This document shows, one piece after another, positions 1 through 4,812 of a stretch of 5,187 nucleotides of DNA. Under the pieces are notes generated by a model, which had not been told where the DNA came from, made no database searches, and saw only the letters and a list, made by a program, of their open reading frames with translations. Each line of letters opens with the position of its first letter. The stretch's first letter is position 1. Made by a program: the position numbers and the translations under genes. This DNA comes from Acholeplasma sp. CAG:878 (lineage in GTDB: Bacteria; Bacillota_I; Bacilli_A; RF39; UBA660): NCBI GenBank assembly GCA_000432255.1, contig HF989889.1:1-5187 (forward strand), written 5' to 3'.

Positions 1-75
1 ATAATAAAATATTTGTGTAAAAATTTATAACAAATGAGATTTTATCATTAAAACAACATTTTTAAATATAAATTG

Positions 76-81
76 TATAAT
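76..81 (+). promoter_or_regulatory. Candidate -10 box for the first lipoprotein gene
   Basis: A perfect TATAAT lies 39 bases before the ATG at 121, which would place the transcript start near 88 and leave a leader of about 33 nt holding the ribosome site AGGTGA (109-114). The hexamer 17 bp upstream (53-58, ACAACA) is a poor -35, so the call rests on the -10 alone. In DNA this AT-rich, TATAAT can occur by chance. The rest of 1-120 shows no gene or clear structure. Confidence 0.45.
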
Positions 82-120
82 TTAAAAAAAATCATACAAA
101 ATATTACTAGGTGATTAAAA

Positions 121-657
121 ATGAAAAAAATTATTGCATTATTATCTATTTTATTATTAGTTGGCTGTGGGGATTTATCAAACACACCAACTAAACAAAC
201 TGAAGCATTTTTTAAAAAATACCAAACTTTAGACAATGCAGTTCTAAGTGATTTAAACGATGTTTTAGCCAATGATACTACATTAACTGATAGCCAAAAA
301 GAAGAATATCGTGATATTATGAAAAAGCATTATCAAAATTTAACCTATGAGGTGAAAGAAGCAATTGAAAATGGTGATGAAGCGACAGTTAAAACAGAAA
401 TTGTAGTTACAGATTTCAATAAAGCTTTAGATGAAGCAAATTCTTATCTTTTAGAACACCCAGAGGAATTTAATGATGAATTTGGAAATTATAATGTTAC
501 TAAATTTAACGATTATAGAATTCAAAAATTAAAAGAAGCACAAGAAAAAGTAAAATATACTTTAGATATTACATTAACTAAAAAAGATTCTAAATGGCAA
601 GTTGATAAACAAGATGATAGTATACTAGATAAAATAAACGGAACTTATAATTACTAA
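121..657 (+). CDS. Small secreted lipoprotein of unknown function
   Basis: This encodes a 178-residue protein with a lipoprotein signal peptide: MKK, a hydrophobic stretch at residues 4-14, then lipobox L13-V-G-C16. The mature protein should therefore be diacylated on Cys16 and anchored on the outer face of the membrane. The rest is hydrophilic and charged: a probably helical part (about 25-85), then alternating strands including KTEIVVTDF (91-99) and YTLDITLTKKDSKWQVD (146-162). This helix-then-sheet order ending in a K-x-W-x-V-D strand recalls NTF2-like or DUF4878-type lipoproteins, but that is an impression and not an identification. Start choice: AGGTGA lies 6 nt before the ATG, and the signal peptide begins there. 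It has no same-strand partner within the window; the next gene converges on it. No function can be assigned. Confidence 0.9.
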   Translation: MKKIIALLSILLLVGCGDLSNTPTKQTEAFFKKYQTLDNAVLSDLNDVLANDTTLTDSQKEEYRDIMKKHYQNLTYEVKEAIENGDEATVKTEIVVTDFNKALDEANSYLLEHPEEFNDEFGNYNVTKFNDYRIQKLKEAQEKVKYTLDITLTKKDSKWQVDKQDDSILDKINGTYNY

Positions 658-688
658 AAAATGGCTTATTTTTTAATAAAGCCATTTT
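658..688. terminator. Shared bidirectional terminator between convergent genes
   Basis: AAAATGGCTT (658-667) pairs exactly with AAGCCATTTT (679-688), giving a 10-bp stem around an 11-nt AT loop. It lies immediately after the TAA of the plus-strand gene and ends in T-rich sequence on both strands: TTTTGTATAT going right, and TTTTAGTAAT read leftward. The right arm and loop also encode the last residues (NGFIKK) and stop of the minus-strand gene, so one hairpin probably ends transcription from both sides. The T-tracts are short and partly within the stem, so its efficiency is uncertain. Confidence 0.7.
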
Positions 689-1175
689 GTATATATTTAG
701 TTTCACTTGCCACTGTAAATGCTTTTGAATCAATTTGTTTTATAATGTTATGAACATGTTCATAACTTTTTTTATTGATTTCAACAAATAACATATATTT
801 TTCACTATCATCAATTCCAAGAGCATCCATAACAGTAACTCCATACCCTTCATCTCTTAATTTGTTAACAATTTCTAATTTATTGGTAATTATTTGTAAA
901 CTTAAGTTGCCACTTATAAATTTACTTGATAATATACCACCTAAATATGTTCCAGTTGCAAAACCTAAAGCATAAGAAATTGCGACCCATATGCTTGTGT
1001 TATCGGTATTTAATGCTTCCTTTACTATTAAAAACCAAACTAGAATTTCAAAGAAACCGATTAAACTTGCATATAAATTTTTACCTTTAACAGTTATCAT
1101 TGTTCTTAGAGTACCAAGTGATACATCTAAAATTCTAACAAAAAATATTTTTAAACACAAAATGAATGTTGCCAT
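666..1175 (-). CDS. UPF0316 membrane protein (DUF5698 + DUF2179, YebE-like)
   Basis: The 169-residue product matches from memory the UPF0316 family typified by B. subtilis YebE, in length and order. Three hydrophobic segments lie at about 4-24, 33-55 and 62-82. The first cytoplasmic turn carries the family-like S-LGTLRTMITVKGK (19-32). The C-terminal soluble DUF2179 domain (about 92-169) includes the characteristic L-R-D-E-G-Y-G-V-T (107-114) and D-S-K-A-F (149-153), ending in NGFIKK. DUF2179 also occurs at the C-terminus of YitT-type membrane proteins and may be a small-molecule sensing domain, but its ligand is not known to me. Start choice: on the minus strand GGAGGAG (1186-1180) precedes the ATG by 4 nt. 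The gene diverges from the 1312 gene, and its stop lies inside the shared terminator. Biological role unknown. Confidence 0.9.
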   Translation of the reverse strand: MATFILCLKIFFVRILDVSLGTLRTMITVKGKNLYASLIGFFEILVWFLIVKEALNTDNTSIWVAISYALGFATGTYLGGILSSKFISGNLSLQIITNKLEIVNKLRDEGYGVTVMDALGIDDSEKYMLFVEINKKSYEHVHNIIKQIDSKAFTVASETKYIQNGFIKK

Positions 1176-1192
1176 ATATCTCCTCCATTTTT

Positions 1193-1201
1193 ATTCTACC
1201 A
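1193..1201 (-). promoter_or_regulatory. Weak extended -10 candidate for the UPF0316 gene
   Basis: Read on the minus strand, TGG-TAGAAT (1201-1193) resembles an extended -10 (TGn plus a 5/6 match to TATAAT). The position 17 bp further up (1221-1216) reads TATATA, a poor -35. The predicted start near 1186 would leave a leader of only about 11 nt beginning at the ribosome site, which is unusually short. No better minus-strand promoter was found between 1187 and 1311, so the true start may lie farther back among the AT repeats. Confidence 0.22.
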
Positions 1202-1243
1202 CAAATTTATAAAAATATATATACAAAGTAAATCACAATTTAT

Positions 1244-1272
1244 TTGACATTAAAATAAATAAAATATATAAT
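1244..1272 (+). promoter_or_regulatory. Perfect sigma-A promoter for the 1312 operon
   Basis: TTGACA (1244-1249), exactly 17 bp, then TATAAT (1267-1272): both hexamers and the spacing match the vegetative sigma-A consensus. Transcription should start near 1279, giving a leader of about 33 nt with the ribosome site GAGGAG (1301-1306) 5 nt before the ATG at 1312. A full-consensus promoter suggests strong or constitutive expression unless a repressor acts here; I found no clear operator palindrome over it. Confidence 0.87.
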
Positions 1273-1311
1273 TATATTGTAGATAGAATAAACTAGAATA
1301 GAGGAGATAAA

Positions 1312-2355
1312 ATGAAAAAGAAGATATTGTTTATTTTGTTATTATTAATACCATTTATGGTTAAAGCATCTTCTATTGATGAAACAGTTATTAGAGAAAA
1401 ATTAGATGATGATGTTAATGGTAGCGCTGTTATTGCAGGTGATTCAATCGATGTAAATAAAAATATTGATGGAATCGGAGTATTACTTGGAAGTAAAATT
1501 AATTTTACTTCAAAAAGTGAGTTTGCTATTATTGCTGGTAGTGAAGTAAACTTGGAAGGTGAAGTTTTAAAAGAATTTTTAGTAGCAGGAGAAACTGTAA
1601 CTTTTAAAAACAATTTTAAAGGTAACAGAGATGGATTTATATTTGCTAATAAAGTTATATTAAGTGGTAACTTAAGTAGAAATATCACAGTTAAAGCCAA
1701 TGAAGTTGTATTAGAAAATGTTAATATAGAAAGTATTAATATTGAAGCTTCTAAAATTGAAATAAAAGAAAGTGTTGCGATTAATCAATTAACTTATAAT
1801 GAAAATGCTAATGTAACTATGTTAGATGATTCTAAAATAGTAAATAAAACATTAACTAAATCTACATCTTTAGAACTAACGCCAATGCAAAAAATAGGTA
1901 GTTTTTTAATCAATTATGCTAACAGTTTAGTTTTATTTGCAGCACTTGCCTTAATCGTACCAAAATTATTTGAAAGAATTAACAAACAAAACAAAGAAAT
2001 AGATATATTTAAATTTGTTACTTATGCCGGTTATGGAATATTAAGTGCTCTTATGATATTGATTTTATCAGTTCTTCTATTTAGTGTTACAATAGGAGTA
2101 TATTTAGCTTTATTACTGCTAGCATTTTATACAATTACTGCTTTATTATCAATTATATTTACCGGTTATTTAGTAGGTTATATTATCTGGACTAAATTAA
2201 TAAAAAAAGAAGAAAACTATTTATTAATCGGTTTAATTGGAATAAGTTTAATGACAATTTTAACAAATATCCCTTATGTTGGAGTATACTTTGGAATGTT
2301 TGCAGTTCTAGTAGGAATTGGTTTAGTGTTAAATTTATTTAAAAAATTAGATTAA
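1312..2355 (+). CDS. Exported bactofilin-like beta-helix fused to a membrane bundle
   Basis: This encodes a 347-residue two-part protein. A signal peptide (1-19, MKKK then a Leu/Ile run, likely cut after V-K-A19) leads to about 150 residues of short beta-helix-like repeats of 15-20 residues, each with a hydrophobic-x-A/G-G/N-x-V/I core: VIAGDSIDV (40-48), VLLGSKINF (57-65), IIAGSEVNL (73-81), LVAGETVTF (90-98), IFANKVILS (110-118), ITVKANEVVL (125-134), INIEASKIEI (142-151). This resembles the polymer-forming bactofilin fold. Five membrane segments follow (about 196-218, 235-259, 262-294, 303-319, 322-343). Positive loops (ERINKQNK, KLIKKEE, KKLD) put the C-terminus inside and the beta-helix outside. 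Known bactofilins are cytoplasmic scaffolds, so an outward-facing version would differ. It is first in the run behind the consensus promoter. Its role is probably envelope-associated and otherwise unknown. Confidence 0.88.
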   Translation: MKKKILFILLLLIPFMVKASSIDETVIREKLDDDVNGSAVIAGDSIDVNKNIDGIGVLLGSKINFTSKSEFAIIAGSEVNLEGEVLKEFLVAGETVTFKNNFKGNRDGFIFANKVILSGNLSRNITVKANEVVLENVNIESINIEASKIEIKESVAINQLTYNENANVTMLDDSKIVNKTLTKSTSLELTPMQKIGSFLINYANSLVLFAALALIVPKLFERINKQNKEIDIFKFVTYAGYGILSALMILILSVLLFSVTIGVYLALLLLAFYTITALLSIIFTGYLVGYIIWTKLIKKEENYLLIGLIGISLMTILTNIPYVGVYFGMFAVLVGIGLVLNLFKKLD

Positions 2356-2373
2356 CCAAAAATTTATAAAACC

Positions 2374-2409
2374 ATATACTATACTGAGGTGAGACCATGT
2401 ATAGTGTAT
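2374..2409 (+). promoter_or_regulatory. Stem-loop presenting the LysM gene ribosome site
   Basis: ATATACTATAC (2374-2384) pairs with GTATAGTGTAT (2399-2409) as 11 uninterrupted pairs, one of them G-U. The 14-nt loop (2385-2398) contains the ribosome site GAGGTGA (2386-2392) and the A and U of the start codon. The right arm is the first codons of the gene (Met-Tyr-Ser-Val). Such a structure could modulate translation or act as a protein or RNA target. It is seen directly in the sequence, but function is inference, and AT-rich DNA makes inverted repeats easier to get by chance. Confidence 0.45.
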
Positions 2410-2837
2410 ATCAAATAATGCCTGGAGATACTATTGATAGTATATCTGAAAAATTTAATATAAGCCCTGTTGATTTAAGGAATATGAATAGTCAAACTAC
2501 TTTTAGAGTAGGAGAATTTATTGTAGTTCCACAAAGAGATAGTGGCTTATTTAACGTTTATGTTATAAAACAAGGCGATAATGTTTATGAAATAGCTAAA
2601 CGTTATAATGTTAATTATTTAGATTTATTAAAAATTAATGGTTTAAATAAAGATGATTATATATATCCTAATCAAGAATTGTTGATTCCAAGAGAAGGTG
2701 TTAGTGTATATATAACAAAAGAAAACGACACTATTAAAAGTGTAGCAGATAGTTTGGGTATGACTTGGCAAGAACTAATTGAACAAAATGACACAATTTA
2801 TCTTTTAGAGGACCAATTAATTGTAAAAAGAGGTTAA
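2397..2837 (+). CDS. Triple-LysM protein without a signal peptide
   Basis: The 146-residue product consists almost wholly of three LysM modules at about 3-45, 54-98 and 104-144. Each starts with V-Y-x-I/T and a PGDTIDSIS-type turn (PGDTI 9-13, QGDNV 59-63, ENDTI 109-113). Each continues with an amphipathic helix and ends with a hydrophobic strand, the first two closing in V-P or I-P. The second is nearest to consensus (KINGLN plus YPNQELLIP); the third is the most diverged. LysM binds N-acetylglucosamine-containing polymers such as peptidoglycan. There is no signal peptide, lipobox or membrane segment, and an in-frame TGA at 2385-2387 rules out an upstream extension. It may leave the cell by a non-classical route or work inside. 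The ribosome site GAGGTGA sits 4 nt before the ATG. The gene follows the beta-helix gene by 41 nt and is probably co-transcribed with it. Confidence 0.92.
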   Translation: MYSVYQIMPGDTIDSISEKFNISPVDLRNMNSQTTFRVGEFIVVPQRDSGLFNVYVIKQGDNVYEIAKRYNVNYLDLLKINGLNKDDYIYPNQELLIPREGVSVYITKENDTIKSVADSLGMTWQELIEQNDTIYLLEDQLIVKRG

Positions 2838-2850
2838 ACTCTTTTTTTTT
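2825..2850 (+). terminator. Weak intrinsic terminator after the LysM gene
   Basis: AAAAAGAG (2825-2832) pairs with CTCTTTTT (2839-2846) as 8 bp around GTTAAA, and the T-run reaches 2850 (nine Ts from 2842). The stop codon of the LysM gene lies in the loop. Only two G-C pairs hold the stem, so partial termination or read-through is likely. If it works, it separates the beta-helix/LysM pair from the thioredoxin/AAA/TrmL group. Confidence 0.5.
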
Positions 2851-2864
2851 GTTAAAAAATGTTA

Positions 2865-2870
2865 TATAAT
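2865..2870 (+). promoter_or_regulatory. Possible -10 box before the thioredoxin-like gene
   Basis: A perfect TATAAT lies 17 bases before the ATG at 2887, just after the terminator-like hairpin. The 17-bp-upstream hexamer is TTTTTT, a weak -35. The predicted start near 2877 would fall within the ribosome site AGGTGA (2876-2881), leaving about a 10-nt leader. It would explain expression of the downstream trio if the hairpin terminates, but it may be chance. Confidence 0.28.
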
Positions 2871-2886
2871 TATATAGGTGATATTT

Positions 2887-3300
2887 ATGAAAAAAGTATT
2901 AATATTATTAACGACAATTATGATTGTTGCACTAACCGGTTGTAAGTATGTAGGATATAAAAATATTAGTTATGAAGAATTAACAACAAAACTTAATAAT
3001 AATGAATCATTTGTATTTGTGATTGGTTCAAGAGATTGTAGTGCGTGTACTGCATATAAAGGAACAATGGAAGAAATCATGAAAGATTACGATGTTTCAA
3101 TTTATTTTATTGAAATAGCTGACTTAAATGAAGAAGATGGAAATAAACTTAGAAGTCAATTTTATTATCAATATACACCAACCACTATTTTTATTGAAGA
3201 TGGAAAAGAGAAAACGACATATGACAGAATAGTTGGCGCTGCTGATTATGAAACTGTAAAAAATGCGTTAATTAAATATAATATGATTAAGGAGAAATAA
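2887..3300 (+). CDS. Thioredoxin-like lipoprotein with a CSAC motif
   Basis: From the ATG at 2887 this gives 137 residues. A GTG at 2878 in the same frame would add three, but it lies within the ribosome site AGGTGA (2876-2881), so ATG is preferred. A lipoprotein signal peptide ends in lipobox L16-T-G-C19. The mature part has a thioredoxin-like layout: strand FVFVIGS (42-48), active-site C51-S-A-C54 at the start of a helix, strand IYFIEIAD (72-79), then the cis-proline stretch TPTTIFI with Pro98. The usual Trp before the first cysteine is replaced by Asp (R-D-C-S-A-C). A membrane-anchored thiol oxidoreductase or disulfide isomerase acting outside the membrane is likely; substrate unknown. The fold resembles accessory thioredoxin-like proteins of Gram-positive bacteria, some linked to bacteriocin transport, but no bacteriocin gene is seen here. 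The stop is 1 nt before the next ATG, so the two genes form an operon. Confidence 0.88.
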   Translation: MKKVLILLTTIMIVALTGCKYVGYKNISYEELTTKLNNNESFVFVIGSRDCSACTAYKGTMEEIMKDYDVSIYFIEIADLNEEDGNKLRSQFYYQYTPTTIFIEDGKEKTTYDRIVGAADYETVKNALIKYNMIKEK

Positions 3301-3301
3301 T

Positions 3302-4249
3302 ATGTATAGTGTACTTGATAATTTTGGTACTGATTTAACGAAAAAAAATTATGTTACAAACCCTGCTATAGCAAGAGAAAATGAAATCAAAAAAGCTATA
3401 ATTATTTTACTAACGCCAGAAAAATCTGCTTTATTAGTTGGTAAACCTGGTATTGGTAAAACTGCTATAGTAGAAGGAATAGCATATTTAATTCAAAAAA
3501 ATTTAGTACCTAATGCTTTGAAGGGGTATAGGATTGTAAGTATACCATCGACAGCATTGTTAGGGAAAATCGTTTTAGATGGCCAAGAAGTATTAGTTGC
3601 AACTCAATTAGTAAAAGAATTAAAAAATACTGAAAAAACGATTCTTTTTATTGACGAAATTCATACGCTAATTGGTGCAAATGATGCTGGTCCTATGGAT
3701 TTAGCTAATATTTTAAAAGCAGGTCTAGATAGAGGAGATATCAAAGTTATAGGAGCAACTACTACGATTGAATATGAAACCTATATTTTAAAAGATAGAG
3801 CTTTTTTAAGAAGATTTGAAAAAATTGATGTTCTAGAACCAGATGAAACTACAACCGTAAAAATATTAAAAGGAAGTTTACCTAAAATAGAAAAACAAAC
3901 AGGAATTAAATTTAAGTATAATGATTATGTTACTGAATTATTATTAAAAGCAATTGTAAGTGCGACGAGTGAATTTAAAAGAGTTTATGGTGTTGCGGCA
4001 ATGTATCCTGATGTATCATTATCTATATTAACACAAGCTTTCTCTCATGCTCTTTTTAGTAATAAAACACAAGTTGATATACTTGATGTATATAATGCCA
4101 TAAGAAATAGTAAAAAAATATATCCTGATAGTATCGTAAAAGAATTAAATTTATTTAGAGAACAATTTAAAGATTTATGTAAAGATGAAAATATAGTTTT
4201 GCCAATTGTAACAATAAATGATGTAGAGGCATTAAATAACGATTTTTAA
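3302..4249 (+). CDS. Stand-alone Clp D1-type AAA+ ATPase
   Basis: The 315-residue product resembles the first ATPase domain (D1) of ClpA/ClpB/ClpC. It opens with the D1-like L-DNFGTDLTKK (5-15) and A-I-A-R-E-N-E-I (22-29). Walker A is GKPGIGKT (47-54), Walker B ILFIDE (114-119), then HTLIGA (121-126); sensor 1 GATT is 151-154 and the arginine finger region LRRFE is 169-173. A small helical domain follows (about 183-270) with YPDVSLSIL (235-243) where D1 has P-D-K-A-I-D-L. ATP binding and hydrolysis thus look intact. Missing are the N-domain, the middle coiled coil, all of D2 and any ClpP-binding loop. The pore Y-R-G of D1 reads L92-D-G. Residues 271-315 are a tail I do not recognise. The ORF is intact with no frameshift. 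It may remodel a specific partner instead of threading proteins to ClpP. AAGGAG (3289-3294) lies 7 nt before the ATG; substrate unknown. Confidence 0.9.
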   Translation: MYSVLDNFGTDLTKKNYVTNPAIARENEIKKAIIILLTPEKSALLVGKPGIGKTAIVEGIAYLIQKNLVPNALKGYRIVSIPSTALLGKIVLDGQEVLVATQLVKELKNTEKTILFIDEIHTLIGANDAGPMDLANILKAGLDRGDIKVIGATTTIEYETYILKDRAFLRRFEKIDVLEPDETTTVKILKGSLPKIEKQTGIKFKYNDYVTELLLKAIVSATSEFKRVYGVAAMYPDVSLSILTQAFSHALFSNKTQVDILDVYNAIRNSKKIYPDSIVKELNLFREQFKDLCKDENIVLPIVTINDVEALNNDF

Positions 4250-4749
4250 TGATTAATATAGTATTATATGAACCAGAAATTCCTCAAAATACTGGCAATA
4301 TCATGCGTACATGTGTAGGAATGGGAGCAAGACTACATTTAATCGAACCATTAGGATTTAAACTTGATACTAAATATATAAAAAGAAGTGGCGTTAATTA
4401 TATAGACAAATGTGAATATTTTGTTTATAAAAATTGGGATGATTTCATATCTAAAAACAAAGGAGAATTTTTCTTTATTACAAGATATGGAAAACATTCT
4501 CCAGATGAGTTTAATATGAAACTTGATAATATATATCTTATATTTGGAAAAGAAAGTACTGGTATTCCTAAAAAAATATTAAGTAAAAATTTAAATAGAT
4601 GTGTAAGAATACCAACTAACGGAAATATAAGAGCACTTAACTTATCAAATTGTGTTGCAATAGTTCTATATGAAGCTTTAAGGCAACAAAAATATAACGA
4701 TTTATCTAAAGTAGAACTGATTAAAGGAGAAAATTATTTAGAATTGTAA
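4249..4749 (+). CDS. trmL: tRNA (cytidine(34)-2'-O)-methyltransferase TrmL (YibK/CspR family)
   Basis: This is a 166-residue SPOUT methyltransferase close to the family's usual 155-170. The N-terminus MINIVLYEPEIPQNTGNIMR nearly repeats the E. coli TrmL start. Motif 1 is N14-TGNIMR-T21 with the conserved Arg20; motif 2 is LIFGKESTGIP (97-107) with Glu102; motif 3 is RIPTNGNIRALNLSN (120-134), supplying the S133-N134 pair and the trefoil knot that binds S-adenosylmethionine. The enzyme methylates the 2'-hydroxyl of the wobble nucleotide in certain leucine tRNAs, acting as a dimer in the cytoplasm. Its ATG overlaps the TAA of the ATPase gene by one base (TAATG), with no ribosome site at normal spacing; AGAGG at 4225-4229 is too far. 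It is probably translated by re-initiation after the ATPase gene. A link between tRNA modification and its neighbours is not evident. Confidence 0.95.
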   Translation: MINIVLYEPEIPQNTGNIMRTCVGMGARLHLIEPLGFKLDTKYIKRSGVNYIDKCEYFVYKNWDDFISKNKGEFFFITRYGKHSPDEFNMKLDNIYLIFGKESTGIPKKILSKNLNRCVRIPTNGNIRALNLSNCVAIVLYEALRQQKYNDLSKVELIKGENYLEL

Positions 4750-4757
4750 ATATAGTA

Positions 4758-4786
4758 TTGAAAAAAAATTAAATTAATGCTAATAT
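4758..4786 (+). promoter_or_regulatory. Likely promoter for the last gene
   Basis: TTGAAA (4758-4763, 5/6 to consensus) is followed after 17 bp by TAATAT (4781-4786, 4/6), with TGC directly before it (4778-4780) forming an extended -10. Transcription would begin near 4793, about 20 nt before the ATG at 4813. A 6-3-6 inverted repeat, CTAATA-TAT-TATTAG (4780-4794), covers the -10 and start point and might be an operator. No clear terminator follows trmL, so read-through is also possible. Confidence 0.6.
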
Positions 4787-4812
4787 ATTATTAGAGAATA
4801 AGGAGGGAACTT

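Noticed and set aside
33..49. Small inverted repeat AATGA...TCATT upstream of the first promoter
   Set aside because: Five A/T-rich pairs with a poor loop are expected by chance in this composition.
48..272. Minus-strand reading frame of 74 codons over the first lipoprotein start
   Set aside because: It lies antisense to a well-supported lipoprotein signal peptide, extends into the AT-rich promoter region, and has a composition expected from reading A-rich coding sequence backwards.
775..1212. Two plus-strand frames (775-975 and 991-1212) antisense to the UPF0316 gene
   Set aside because: The minus-strand protein matches a known family along its whole length; these frames have no recognisable domain.
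1293..1700. Minus-strand reading frame of 135 codons antisense to the beta-helix gene
   Set aside because: It mirrors the hydrophobic repeats of the plus-strand gene, shows no family motif, and the plus strand has the consensus promoter, ribosome site and signal peptide.
2352..2380. TTAACC-17-TATACT as a promoter for the LysM gene
   Set aside because: The predicted start would fall at about 2387, inside the ribosome site, and the -35 is weak. The TATACT belongs to the inverted repeat around the start, and co-transcription with the beta-helix gene is simpler.
2878..2886. GTG start at 2878 for the thioredoxin-like gene
   Set aside because: The GTG is part of the ribosome site AGGTGA. Starting at ATG 2887 gives a standard MKK signal peptide at normal spacing.
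3302..4249. Clp-like gene as a truncated pseudogene of clpB or clpC
   Set aside because: The reading frame is intact, catalytic motifs are kept, and it joins both neighbours with operon-type spacing. The pore and tail differences look like long divergence, not recent loss.
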